DNA of 64,000 nucleotides from Xenopus tropicalis (taxonomy: Eukaryota; Chordata; Amphibia; Anura; Pipidae): positions 129,609,104-129,673,103 of the forward strand of contig NC_030678.2 of the NCBI RefSeq assembly GCF_000004195.4. The letters are read 5' to 3'. A model generated the notes under the pieces. It did no database searches. It was not told where the DNA came from and saw only the letters and a program-made list of their open reading frames with translations. Positions within the stretch are counted from its first letter, which is position 1; the number at the start of each line of letters is the position of its first letter. Positions 1-9,600 of the stretch are shown one piece after another. A program made the translations under genes and the position numbers.

Positions 1-1
1 A

Positions 2-359
2 TTAAAGTGATACTGACATGAAAAAACTACTTTTCAAAATATGAATATACATAAAAAGCTACCTATAGGTCGTGTTGGCGGGTTTTCACTGACAGGTTTG
101 GTTTTGTAAGTAATTGTTACTTGAAGTTCCTAAACCTGACTGTTTGGCCAACCTGACTGTCCCTTCCCAACCTGTCAGTTATAGCTTCTAATGCTAACGG
201 ACAAATATGGCTGCCCCCTCATAGAGGAACAGAGGATCAGAAAGGTAATGTAAACGCATCAGGCAAATATTTTTATGGCAAAATTATAAAGTTCTTGCAA
301 AGACAATGTTATGATAGATGTAAAAAAAAATTTACTTTCTGGTGTCAGTATCTCTTTAA
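2..359. mobile_element. T2/Kolobok-type MITE
   Basis: Ends are inverted: TTAAAGTGATACTGACAT at the left, and the right end reads TTAAAGAGATACTGACAC on the reverse strand. TTAA sits at both edges (2-5, 356-359), the target site of the Kolobok/T2 superfamily common in Xenopus. A second, interrupted copy lies at 54373-55040. Confidence 0.7.
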
Positions 360-902
360 GTTCAACCCCTCCAAAGGGACCCTAAAAATTCTGTACAAGT
401 GAAATTTCCCTTTGGCAAGCTGTGACAAGCTCTGTTTTCTCTCTTTGATAAATTTGCCCCACAGCTTCTGGGATTTATTTACTTAAACCACATAACATCT
501 AGTAGGTAAGATATACTTAAGTTCTCTTATCCCACAAGAATTCCATATAGTGGTTCAACACATTTGATTTGCTATGAAAATTAACATTGCCAAAAAATGG
601 AAAATTGTAAGTCCATATGCCTCTCAAATTCTTGCTTAATTGGACCAGAACTGGCAAATGGAACTTATAACAATTTGGATATATTTGCAATAACTTAGTG
701 GTTTAAATGCAAAAACAATGGGCCCCATGAAATAAATAGAATTGGAAAAGCATAATCTTTTAGAGATATATTGGGGTTCTTTAGCTTTCCTTGTTGGAAT
801 TTAAATTTGAGATTGTCAGTATTTATGTATTAGCCTACCTACTGAATAGGGGTTTGTAATGCAATTTCTCTATTACACACTTCAAATATATGGTTTGATA
901 TT
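360..902. other. Unassigned AT-rich DNA
   Basis: No ORF, RNA gene or repeat end could be supported here. Confidence 0.4.
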
Positions 903-1045
903 ACAGGTCCATACCAATTATTCAGAATGCTCGGGCCTGGGTTTTCTGGATAAGGGATCTTTTTCATAATTGGGAACACTATACCTTTAATCTACATAAA
1001 AATCATTAAAACATCCCTTAGTTGGGATCAAGTACAAGGTTCTGC
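903..1045 (+). mobile_element. Fragment of TA-flanked CAGGTATGGGA MITE
   Basis: Matches the left half of a repeat found about eleven times in the window (for example 31108-31435): the hallmark ATTCAGAATGCTCGGG, then GGATAAGGGATCTTT and GGGATCAAGTACAAGG. The right terminus is missing. Confidence 0.65.
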
Positions 1046-1206
1046 CTGTGTAAACCTGTATTCTTCATTGCATGAACTTTACAGCACACATGTGCTGTTT
1101 GCAGATATAAATGTCACTGATGATGTCAGAGGGAAAATGACCACCAGGTGAAATGTATTGGCGCCGGTGAGCAGAGGTGATATATGCAATACAATTGGTT
1201 TGGGTC

Positions 1207-1318
1207 AGAGTGACCAGATCACTTGGAAATTCAGGGACACTTTATAATAAACTGCATTCAGTTCAGCCCTGGTAGCTGGATTTTTAGATGTGTCCCTGAA
1301 TTTTCAAGTGATATAGTC
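1207..1318. repeat. Short foldback MITE
   Basis: CAGAGTGACCAGATCACTTG at the left is answered by an imperfect reverse complement (GTGTCCCTGAATTTTCAAGTGATATAG region) at the right, giving arms of about 35 bp with AATTCAGGGACAC as the best-kept part. Family unknown. Confidence 0.55.
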
Positions 1319-1322
1319 ACAC

Positions 1323-2830
1323 TAGTTTGGGTGGGGAAGATGTGCCCAACTTACATACATGGTAGGAAAATGTAAGGTTTACACATCCTTTAATATACTT
1401 GTACCATAATAAATTTTGAATTATTTGAAATATTCAGTTGTCAACCTATTCTAAATTAAATTCTACTACTCAAGAATAATGAATATAACATAAAAAATGC
1501 ATGTTCTGTTCACAATAGAATTGTGGTTATGTCAGGAAAATGCAGTGTTAAAAATAAGGTAAGGTATGTAATCACATGTACTCTACAAATGAGAGCTGCC
1601 ATTGGAACATAATCATTATTTGATATTATTTGGGTAAGCACTAGTGATGGTAATTTATAAAAAGTGAAAATAAATTTAGACAAGTAATCATCAATTGGAG
1701 AATTGCATTTTGTAATATCAAATTAAATAAATATTCCATTTATAGTATACGGCTAAGATAATTAATTTTCCTCCCACTTACAACAGGCTGATTAAAATAA
1801 CACAGAGCTGCTCTTTGTCTAATAATGTGCAGAGATGTATAGCAGCATGTAAAACTGAATAAACAAATTTAATTTGACAACTTTACAGCCTGTGTTTTGT
1901 AAGAAACACATGCCCATTTTTCCATACTGGATAATACAGGCTCTATCAATGGACAAAGCCTTCTGGAAACTATCTTATCTGAAATTACTTTGAATTATTA
2001 ATTGGGTAGACAGCATGTAGCTAAGAACATTTCTTCTGTGATCGCATTTCCTGATTGACTTTATTGTTCTTCTTTTACAGAACAGGGACAATTACAAGGC
2101 TAATAAAGAAGACGGTTGAATTACATGAGAATTAAATTGTGACCCGGCTATGATAGAAATTAACTTTCTCTTTTTCTAATTCTCATTAATAATGAAGAGT
2201 AACTTAGCAGCTGTGGGTATAATGCTCATTCCAGTCAGATTTTATTTATTTATTTTTGTGGGGGGTTTGAAGCATTGACTTAAAATTGCAAAAAAAAAAT
2301 CTATTTCTAGCCACCCTTGGTAATTTCTTTACAGGGATCTAGTATTTATGCACTACCCAACTCCTTATCTAAGTACAATGTCCCTATGATGAGCATCTGC
2401 ATCTAGTTTCAAGGCAGAAAGTAGCGTAACTGATGAATGTATTGTCCTTTTTACAGCAAAGGAAATTAAGACATTTACCAAAACTGGGCAAATTTGCCAG
2501 TGGGCAGTAACTCATGGCAACCAATCAAATTGTTGCATTAATTGTTCCACCTGCGGATGGCTAGAAAAAGCCAGTCACTGATTGGTTGCTATGGGTCACT
2601 GGCCATGGGCAAATTTGCCCAGTGTTGATAAATATGCCCCAGTGTGCTTGAAATTCATGGTGCATTCTGCTGCTTTGAATCCCCAGAGCATTGCCTACTT
2701 ACAGTGTGCATTTTACAACATTTTATTTGTTGTATTCGGTTACTGGTGCAGATGTGCCCAGTATTGATAAATGAGTACAAGATGTGTCTTTCTTCTTTTA
2801 CTTACATTGTGAAAGTGGAATGCAGATTAA
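1323..2830. other. Unassigned; possible conserved non-coding block near 1860-2210
   Basis: No gene or clear repeat was seen. The stretch 1860-2210 is complex, AT-rich, not repeat-like, and rich in homeodomain-type TAAT/ATTA cores, which is the texture of vertebrate conserved non-coding elements. That is only an impression; conservation was not tested. Confidence 0.2.
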
Positions 2831-3026
2831 GGGGCAGATCTATGATTGCTAGCCTTCTGGTTTAAGTAATGATAAAGGAAACCCCGTCCATGAGTTCATT
2901 ATTAGTATATTTATTTTTCTCAGAGTGGGTTTCTTAAAAAAAGACCAAATCCTAAATCCTTAACTCACTGTGGGTTCCTTTATGATTTTTCAAACCCGAA
3001 GGCCTGAGCAATCATAAATCTGCCCC
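2831..3026. mobile_element. Harbinger-like MITE (GGGGCAGAT ends)
   Basis: GGGGCAGATCTATGATTGCT at the left pairs with AGCAATCATAAATCTGCCCC at the right. Flanks are TAA on the left and TAT on the right, close to the 3-bp TWA duplication of PIF/Harbinger elements. Confidence 0.65.
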
Positions 3027-3099
3027 TATATATATATCAAAGCCCTTTTTTTTCCTCACTCATATTTTCTTTGAAACTATGAATAACTCATTCCCATTA

Positions 3100-3460
3100 A
3101 TGTCAGACATTTATCAAAAAATCTGAACTGAAAAAGCACATGCGGGAAAATTTTGTGGAAAAGTTGTAAAAACTGCCACTTTTTCGTCTTGTCTTACAAT
3201 AACCACAATTTTTTTTAATTGTCGCACAAAAGCCTGCATCAAAAATCTGAAGCAAAGAACCATCTTCAGATTGTAAAATGGATATCTGCGATTGACTTCT
3301 ACATGATCTTGACAGGTTTTAGCTGGAGTATTTTCAGATTCAGAATTGTCGCAGATTTGTTGCATAATAAATCTCAGAAAAGTAATTAAATTTGAGTTTC
3401 AGCACTAAATAACACGAATTGCAACCCCCCCAAAAAACGGAATGTTAGTAAATGCCCCCC
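3100..3460. mobile_element. MITE, relative of 60135-60835
   Basis: Starts ATGTCAGACATTTATC and ends TTAGTAAATGCCCCCC, with TTA beside both ends. Interior stretches (GCAGATTTGTTGC, GACTTCTACATGAT) reappear in reverse orientation in the element at 60135-60835. Confidence 0.5.
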
Positions 3461-3641
3461 TTAGTGTCTTTTATTACATACTGTAATCCCATAAGTCATT
3501 CTTAGTTTATGGGCAATAAAAAGGTTGCTTATATTACTACACTCAGTAGTACCTCTACACTGGGGTATACTAAGCTTTACTTTAAAATGGTTAGTGAACT
3601 GATTTTGCTATGAATTGAACAGAAAATATCATAATTACCCC

Positions 3642-4127
3642 TAAAGGAGAAGGAAAGGTAAAAACTAAGTAAGCTTTATAAGAAATGTCTATGTAAATAC
3701 AGCCATAAACACTTACAGAAAAGCTGCACTGAGTCCTCTGTCAAAAGAAACACAGGATTTCTTGTCTCCTTTTTTTAAACATGTTCTTTGGTATCTGACT
3801 TCCTCTCTCAGAAAAATCCTTCATTCCTGGGACCAGAGTCTGCGCAGTTCTCTTCTCTCTCCCCTCTCTTGCTTCCCCCTACCACAAGAATGCCAAGAAC
3901 CCCCTCTCCCTCCCTTAGGAATGTGTAATCTGAGCTACCAACAGCTAGAGATGCAGCAGGGAGCTATGAAGATCAAGCAAAAATGGCAGCTGCAATCTTG
4001 CAAACAAACAGAGAAAGCTTCTAGTGCTCTTTACTCAGGTATGGTAATGTTTTTTGCAGAATAAATATATAGATTTATATAGAATATATTGGCAGTAAGA
4101 TGCTAATATGACTTTCCCTCTCCTTTA
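3642..4127. mobile_element. T2/Kolobok-type MITE (AAAGGAGAAGGAAAGG ends)
   Basis: TAAAGGAGAAGGAAAGG at the left is matched by CCCTCTCCTTTAA at the right, giving TTAAAGG-type termini. A second copy in the same orientation starts at 63604 and runs off the window; the two share long stretches such as CTATGTAAATACAGCCATAA. The open frame at 3762-4064 lies inside and is not credible as a gene. Confidence 0.7.
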
Positions 4128-4233
4128 ATGTTGAAACACAGTTCATATTTGTTGTTCTTAAGTTGTGGCATTTAAGTTTGCTCTTTTCTCTCCATAGCAA
4201 AAAAGGGAAAAGAGCCAGGTTTCTCTTACGTCT

Positions 4234-4359
4234 AGGGGGACACAGGAACAGTGGGGTAAAGGGTCCCTCCTACCAGGAGGCAGGACACTGCAGTGATGTC
4301 AGAGCTGTTGCTCCTCCCTCTCTCCTTTTACCCCCTTGCCTAGCCCACAGGGCTCAGTT
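4234..4359. repeat. DIRS left inverted terminal repeat
   Basis: 126 bp that read, by eye, as the exact reverse complement of 9601-9726 (from AGGGGGACACAGGAACAGTG to GGGCTCAGTT). Outside it, 4220-4233 is the left-specific end TTTCTCTTACGTCT, copied in the ICR at 9413-9426. Confidence 0.9.
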
Positions 4360-4978
4360 TTTCAAGTGTCCTCGTCACAGGAGGTTAGGATAGCCTCTAG
4401 AGAGGCTCTGCACAAGGACCACATCGGTCAGCGATTAGCGCTGACAACAGGGGTGAGACCAGAGCCAGTAACAGTTCTGAGCTCTAAGTGTCAGCCCCCT
4501 ACGCGGGATTTCCCACTCTGCAAAGGTGTATTACCTAACGCTTGGTCAAGCTCCCTGGGACAGAGCTGGGTAACCCGGATGGTTGGAGACAAGTGCCTTG
4601 CCCGAGTTCTCCTCCATAAGGTAAATCGGGCTTCTCCCTGCTCCCTGCCTTCAGCCATAAGCGCGACGCTACCTCACGCGCACGCACCGTGATAACGTGG
4701 GTGCGCGCACCTTGATAACGTGCGCGCGCACTCTGATGACGCGGCAAATCCGCGCCTAAACTGTTGCGCACTTGCATCAGAGAGGGGAGGTACTACACTT
4801 CGCGCCCTTCTATCGCGCGTCACTGGGGCCGTCTTCCTCTCTGCCTGGCGCGCTTAGACACAGCAACTTACAAGTGCTCTGCTCAGACACAGAACCGCTG
4901 CGCCTCTCTCTCTCTCTCTCTCCCTTCAGAGACTTATACAGGTGGCAAGTATTTTTTTTTTTTTTCCCTATTACACAC
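4360..4978 (+). promoter_or_regulatory. DIRS leader with GC-rich repeated motif
   Basis: Untranslated stretch between the left repeat and gag. At 4670-4760 it is unusually CpG-rich for this window and repeats a TGATAACGTG motif twice and a TGATGACGCG variant once, separated by GTGCGCGCAC-like blocks. These resemble CRE/ATF-type sites, so a promoter role is plausible but inferred. A CT tract (about 4903-4925) and a T tract (about 4951-4965) lie just before the gag ATG. Confidence 0.5.
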
Positions 4979-6439
4979 ATGGCTGAAGGCAGGGGAGACT
5001 TATTCTCTAAGGGAAGCAGGAAGGATTCACCCATGGTGTCCTTTTTTGCCTGCACTAAGTGCCTCACTAAGTTTAAAGAGGCTCAATCTAGCCCACTTTG
5101 CCCTGACTGCAGCCCACATAATCAGGCCTCAGTCTCTGTTGAGCACGCCTCATTGGGCTCCATTGTCCAACCTATAGCAGGAACCTTCCCTGCAGGGGCC
5201 CCAATCGCACAGGCCTCCTCTGAAGTGCCAGCATGGGCCGTCTCATTATCAAATTCCCTATCAGGGTTGCAATGTATACCTCAACTGACTTCCACACTTG
5301 ATAAGATGTTGGAAAAACTGTCTGATATTCCACCACCCATAACTAAGCGCAAGCGTGAGACTGGTAGAGTGGACTCGGCCCTAAGGGTTCTTACTTCCAG
5401 CCCATCCCTATCAGAGGATGAGGCTAGTGAAGGAGAGGTGTTCTCATCGGCACACTCTGATTCCGAGGGAACAGAGGGTACCCCTGACACTGCCTCTAAT
5501 GTTGACCACCTAATTCGGGCAGTACTGGAGGTATTACAAATTGATGGAGCAGACTCTGCTCCAGGTAAGACTAAAAGTTTATTCAATAAGCACCACAAGG
5601 CTTCATCCTTCTTTCCTGCCCATGATCAGCTACAAGCATTGATCCAGGAGGAGTGGCAATCTCCGGAAAGGAGATTTCAGGTCACAAAACGCTTTACTAG
5701 ACAGTATCCTTTCCCTAAGGAATTCATTGACAAATGGAGCGTACCTCCAGTAGTTGATGCCCCAGTGTCTAGGTTATCCAAGGCCACCACCCTTCCAGTA
5801 CCCGATGCTTCGGCATTTAAAGACCCTACAGACAAAAAGCTTGAGGGATTCCTCAAGGCGGCCTTCTCGGCCTCAGGATCAGCCCTTCTCCCTATTCTGG
5901 CATCTGCCTGGGTCAGTCGGGCCATTGAAGCGTGGGCCAATTCCTTACTTGAATGTATACAGGAAACCTCCGCTTCCTCACAAGCCTCTCAATTAATATC
6001 TTACATTTTGGAGGCTAATGCCTTTGTGAGCGAAGCAGCACTAGACGCTGCCAAACTTATGGCACGCTCCTCAGCACTTTCAGTCGTGGCTCGCCGAGCC
6101 CTTTGGTTAAAAATGTGGTCGGCTGACCCTAGCTCCAAAAAGTCCTTGATTTCCATCCCCTTTAAGGGATCCAGACTTTTTGGGGAGGAACTGGAAAAGA
6201 TCATATCTCAGGCCACAGGGGGAAAGAGCACCCTTCTCCCACAGAATAAGCCCAAGTCAGCCTTCAATCCACGAAAGGGTAATTCCTTTCGCACGCAAAG
6301 CTCCCGCAACTACAAGGGAGGCTCACACTCTAGCTCCCCCTCCGCATTTAAACAGCGTTTTCCCAGCAAGGGCAGATCTACCTGGCAGCCCCGTAAACCA
6401 CAATCAAAACCCACGGGAGACAAAGCTGCCTCTTCCTGA
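4979..6439 (+). CDS. DIRS Gag-like protein
   Basis: 486 codons from the first ATG of this frame, just after the T tract. The frame is open further upstream (to 4772) but without an ATG, so 4979 is preferred. Near the N-terminus a zinc-ribbon-like pair is visible, C25-x2-C28 and C41-x2-C44. The middle is acidic and serine-rich (around residues 140-165). The last 90 or so residues are strongly basic and rich in Ser, Arg and Lys, fitting nucleic-acid binding. Position ahead of the RT frame and the element's architecture support a Gag role in packaging the RNA template; sequence alone would not name it. It ends in TGA at 6437-6439, inside the open stretch of the RT frame, which lies one base forward (+1) relative to gag. 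Confidence 0.82.
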   Translation: MAEGRGDLFSKGSRKDSPMVSFFACTKCLTKFKEAQSSPLCPDCSPHNQASVSVEHASLGSIVQPIAGTFPAGAPIAQASSEVPAWAVSLSNSLSGLQCIPQLTSTLDKMLEKLSDIPPPITKRKRETGRVDSALRVLTSSPSLSEDEASEGEVFSSAHSDSEGTEGTPDTASNVDHLIRAVLEVLQIDGADSAPGKTKSLFNKHHKASSFFPAHDQLQALIQEEWQSPERRFQVTKRFTRQYPFPKEFIDKWSVPPVVDAPVSRLSKATTLPVPDASAFKDPTDKKLEGFLKAAFSASGSALLPILASAWVSRAIEAWANSLLECIQETSASSQASQLISYILEANAFVSEAALDAAKLMARSSALSVVARRALWLKMWSADPSSKKSLISIPFKGSRLFGEELEKIISQATGGKSTLLPQNKPKSAFNPRKGNSFRTQSSRNYKGGSHSSSPSAFKQRFPSKGRSTWQPRKPQSKPTGDKAASS

Positions 6440-8336
6440 CTATTTTACAGTCACACAGAGGTCAATAGGCCTAGGGGGCAGGCTTCGATTTTTCGCAAAC
6501 ACCTGGGCCTCTCACACCACCGACTCCTGGGTCCTCGAAACCATAGCATCTGGATACCGACTCGAGTTCAAGAGTCTCCCCCCAAGACACTTTTTTATGT
6601 CAAGGCTCCCCTTGCAACCCGTCAAAAGGGATGCTTTTCTATCAATTGTTCGCTCGCTGGCCGACTCGGGCGTGATCGTCCCCGTGCCCCCCACGCAACG
6701 TTTTCTCGGGTTCTACTCGAACCTCTTTATCGTGCCCAAGAAGGACGGATCCTTCCGACCGATCCTAGACCTCAAGAAACTGAACAAGTGGATTTACTAC
6801 CACAAGTTCAAAATGGAATCGCTTCGCACAGTCATTCGCTCCATGGAGCCCGCAGAGTTCTTGGCATCCCTGGACATCAAGGATGCTTACCTGCATGTTC
6901 CGATTCACCCGCACCACCACCAGTTCTTGCGGTTCGCCTACCAGAACCAGCACTATCAGTTTGTGGCACTCCCCTTCGGCCTTACGTCAGCCCCAAGGGT
7001 TTTTACAAAAATCATGTCTGTGATAGCAGCTCACCTCCGTGTCCAAGGTGTGTCTATTATTCCGTACTTGGACGACCTCCTTATCAAGGGTCGTTCCAAG
7101 GAACTGGCCGAACATCATGTCCAACTTACCATTCAGACTCTTCAGGAGTTCGGGTGGACCATAAACTTTCAGAAGTCCTCCCTAATACCCAGCCAACGGA
7201 TGACCTTTCTCGGTCTACTTTTCGACACCCTGCAGCAGCGGGTCTACTTACCAGAGGAGAAGCAGCTCAAGCTGCGGAAGTCCATCCGTCATCTCAAGGC
7301 AGCAGCAAGTCCGACAGTTCAGTCTTGCATGAGGGTCGTGGGGCTGATGGTGTCGGCTATCGAAGCGGTCCCATTTGCCCAATTTCACCTTCGTCCTCTT
7401 CAGTCATTAATCCTCAGGAAGTGGCGCAGATTATCCCTGCACCAGCGGATCTCATTACCGGCAAACACAAAGAGATCCCTCTCTTGGTGGCTTCTTCCCC
7501 ACCGACTAGCTCAGGGGCGAACAATTTCCGAACCAGCCTGGCAGGTAGTCACAACGGATGCCAGTCTCCTGGGCTGGGGAGCGACCTTCCAGGGGAGATC
7601 AGCTCAGGGACTCTGGTCCCGGGAAGAATCCCAACTACCGATCAACCTTCTGGAGATCAGGGCCATTCTCCTGGCTCTCCAGTCGTGGCAGGACCTTCTC
7701 AGGCACAAACCGGTGCGCATTCAGACAGACAACGCCACCGCCGTAGCGTACATAAATCGACAGGGGGGCACGCGAAGCAAAGCAGCCAGCAGAGAAGTAG
7801 CTCCAATACTAATCTGGGCGGAACTCAACATCCCTCACCTATCGGCCATACACATTCCAGGAGTGTTAAACCTAGAGGCAGACTTCTTAAGCAGACATCG
7901 AGTAGATCCCGGGGAGTGGGAGCTCCACCCGGACGCGTTCCAGCTTCTAGTGGACCAGTGGGGCATGCCACAAGTCGACTTGATGGCCACAAGGCACAAC
8001 AGAAAGGTTCCCTTCTTTCTAGCAAGGTATCAGGACCCTCTGGCGGCCGGCATAGACGCAATGACCATTCCATGGCACTTTCAACTGGCCTACATCTTCC
8101 CACCCCTTCCCATGCTTCCACGAGTACTCAAAAAGATAAGCAGGGAAACAGCCACAGTCATCCTAGTCGCCCCGTGCTGGCCCAGGAGATCCTGGTACTC
8201 AGACCTTCTGGCTCTTTCCCTGGAACCTCCAGTTCCATTGCCGCGGCGAGACGACCTCCTCCGCCAAGGCCCGATCCGGCACCACAACCCACACCTCTTC
8301 ACCTTAATGGGTTGGCTCTTGAGGCCTCCATCTTAA
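6180..8336 (+). CDS. DIRS polyprotein: reverse transcriptase, RNase H and DAM-like methylase region
   Basis: The frame is open from at least 6180 to the TAG at 8334-8336. The part with family character starts near 6440. The first in-frame ATG is at 6597, inside the conserved N-terminal region (GGRLRFF...DSWVLETI), so expression probably needs +1 frameshifting out of gag or another route. RT motifs include LKKLNKW, SLDIKDAYLHVPI, ALPFGLTSAPRVF and the catalytic YLDD at 7065-7076. RNase H acidic residues are visible: D in TTDAS (7557-7559), E in LLEIRA (7653-7655) and D in QTDNATA (7728-7730). Downstream, about 7970-8230 encodes DLMATRHNRKVPFF, FPPLP and VAPCWPRRSWY, matching the methylase-like domain described in DIRS elements, whose function is unknown. 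No internal stop or frameshift was seen. The end overlaps the recombinase frame by about 265 bases. Confidence 0.9.
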   Translation: MGRNWKRSYLRPQGERAPFSHRISPSQPSIHERVIPFARKAPATTREAHTLAPPPHLNSVFPARADLPGSPVNHNQNPRETKLPLPDYFTVTQRSIGLGGRLRFFANTWASHTTDSWVLETIASGYRLEFKSLPPRHFFMSRLPLQPVKRDAFLSIVRSLADSGVIVPVPPTQRFLGFYSNLFIVPKKDGSFRPILDLKKLNKWIYYHKFKMESLRTVIRSMEPAEFLASLDIKDAYLHVPIHPHHHQFLRFAYQNQHYQFVALPFGLTSAPRVFTKIMSVIAAHLRVQGVSIIPYLDDLLIKGRSKELAEHHVQLTIQTLQEFGWTINFQKSSLIPSQRMTFLGLLFDTLQQRVYLPEEKQLKLRKSIRHLKAAASPTVQSCMRVVGLMVSAIEAVPFAQFHLRPLQSLILRKWRRLSLHQRISLPANTKRSLSWWLLPHRLAQGRTISEPAWQVVTTDASLLGWGATFQGRSAQGLWSREESQLPINLLEIRAILLALQSWQDLLRHKPVRIQTDNATAVAYINRQGGTRSKAASREVAPILIWAELNIPHLSAIHIPGVLNLEADFLSRHRVDPGEWELHPDAFQLLVDQWGMPQVDLMATRHNRKVPFFLARYQDPLAAGIDAMTIPWHFQLAYIFPPLPMLPRVLKKISRETATVILVAPCWPRRSWYSDLLALSLEPPVPLPRRDDLLRQGPIRHHNPHLFTLMGWLLRPPS

Positions 8337-9352
8337 GGGACAAGGGTTTTTCGGAGACGGTCATTCAGACCATGATCAGTGCTCGGAAACCTTCCACCTC
8401 TAAGATCTACCACAGGATCTGGGACTGTTACTGGGCTTGGTGTGACCAACACAATCTTAACTTTCGGGAACTTAGCATTCCGACGGTACTAGACTTCCTC
8501 CAATCAGGCCTTAATAAAGGACTCCGTTTAGGTTCATTGAAGTCTCAGATTTCCGCACTCTCAATTTTATTTCAGGAGCGCATAGCTCTCCACGACGACA
8601 TACGCACCTTCCTGCAAGGGGTTTCCAGGATTAAGCCCCCTTACAGGCATCCGGTCCCCCCATGGGACTTAAACCTTGTCCTCAATGCTCTCACCGAGCC
8701 TCCCTTCGAGCCTCTTGATTCTGCTGATCTCTGGGTACTAACCTGGAAGACAGTCTTTCTTGTAGCCATTTCCTCCATACGACGCGTTTCGGAGTTGAGT
8801 GCCCTCTCATGCTCTCCACCATTTCTGATTTTTCAGGAGGACCGCGCGGTTCTTCGTACCACCCCGGGGTTTCTTCCCAAGGTAGTTTCCCCCTTCCACA
8901 TTAACACGGAGATTAGCCTCCCTTCGTTTTGCAGCAATCCAAGCAACGAAAAGGAGGCCAAATTGCACCGCCTAGACGTAGTCAGAGCTCTAAGAACCTA
9001 CATATCACGTACCAAATCCCTTAGAAGGTCAGATGCCCTGTTCGTGCTCCCTTCGGGCCCCAAAAAGGGTCTACCTGCTACTAAGACCACGCTTGCCCGC
9101 TGGATAAAAGAAGCTATCAGACGAGCTTACCTGGCAAAACGGAGGACGCCTCCCTTGCGGCTGCGGGCCCATTCTACCCGAGCATTAGGAGCCTCCTGGG
9201 CTCATAGACATATGGCATCGGCCGATCAGGTTTGCAAAGCGGCTACTTGGGCCTCCTTACACACCTTTACAAAATTTTACCAATTCAACACATACCTGTC
9301 CGCGGAGGCGGCCCTTGGCCGAAAGATCCTCCAAGCGGCAGTGTCTACCTAA
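8072..9352 (+). CDS. DIRS tyrosine recombinase
   Basis: 426 codons from the ATG at 8072. The frame is open upstream to 6788 but that part only shadows the RT frame; a later ATG at 8372 is a shorter alternative. The N-terminal DNA-binding region includes RKPSTSKIYHRIWDCYWAWC. The catalytic set is present: Arg238 in RRVSEL, His367 and Arg370 in AHSTR, and the nucleophile Tyr403 in TKFYQFNT. Spacing of 33 residues from the second Arg to the Tyr fits the family. This enzyme would join the circular DNA copy to the chromosome by strand exchange, replacing the DDE integrase of LTR elements. It shares the gag reading frame and lies one frame from RT. The length and all key residues look intact. Confidence 0.92.
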   Translation: MALSTGLHLPTPSHASTSTQKDKQGNSHSHPSRPVLAQEILVLRPSGSFPGTSSSIAAARRPPPPRPDPAPQPTPLHLNGLALEASILRDKGFSETVIQTMISARKPSTSKIYHRIWDCYWAWCDQHNLNFRELSIPTVLDFLQSGLNKGLRLGSLKSQISALSILFQERIALHDDIRTFLQGVSRIKPPYRHPVPPWDLNLVLNALTEPPFEPLDSADLWVLTWKTVFLVAISSIRRVSELSALSCSPPFLIFQEDRAVLRTTPGFLPKVVSPFHINTEISLPSFCSNPSNEKEAKLHRLDVVRALRTYISRTKSLRRSDALFVLPSGPKKGLPATKTTLARWIKEAIRRAYLAKRRTPPLRLRAHSTRALGASWAHRHMASADQVCKAATWASLHTFTKFYQFNTYLSAEAALGRKILQAAVST

Positions 9353-9390
9353 GTTCCTCCCTCCCTTACTTGGGGGCATCTTTGGTATGT

Positions 9391-9485
9391 CCCACTGTTC
9401 CTGTGTCCCCCTAGACGTAAGAGAAAGGAAGATTTATGTACTTACCGTTAAATCCTTTTCTCTATAGTCGTCAGGGGGACACAGG
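9391..9485. repeat. DIRS internal complementary region (ICR)
   Basis: 9391-9426 is the reverse complement of the left end (4220-4255, apart from its outermost internal base or two). 9422-9485 is the reverse complement of the right end (9714-9777). The shared 5 bases AGAAA mark where the two termini join in the circle. This is the guide sequence DIRS elements use to complete their ends. Confidence 0.9.
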
Positions 9486-9600
9486 ACTTCCCTCCCGGAA
9501 CTTTCTTCAGTTGCATTCAACCATGCGTGTAAGTTATATGGGGTTTAGTTTTATACAAGTTTATACGAGTTATGCATTCTGTTTGAGAATCTTTGAAAGT

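Noticed and set aside
4772..4978. Upstream extension of the gag frame
   Set aside because: Open but without an ATG; crosses CT and T tracts typical of untranslated leader.
6437..6460. CTGACTATTTTACAG as a 3' splice site between gag and RT
   Set aside because: Looks like an acceptor, but it encodes in-frame RT residues and DIRS elements are not known to need this splice; not called.
6788..8071. Long open frame upstream of the recombinase as an extra protein
   Set aside because: Lies wholly over RT in another frame, is low in complexity and shows no domain; the recombinase is placed from the ATG at 8072.
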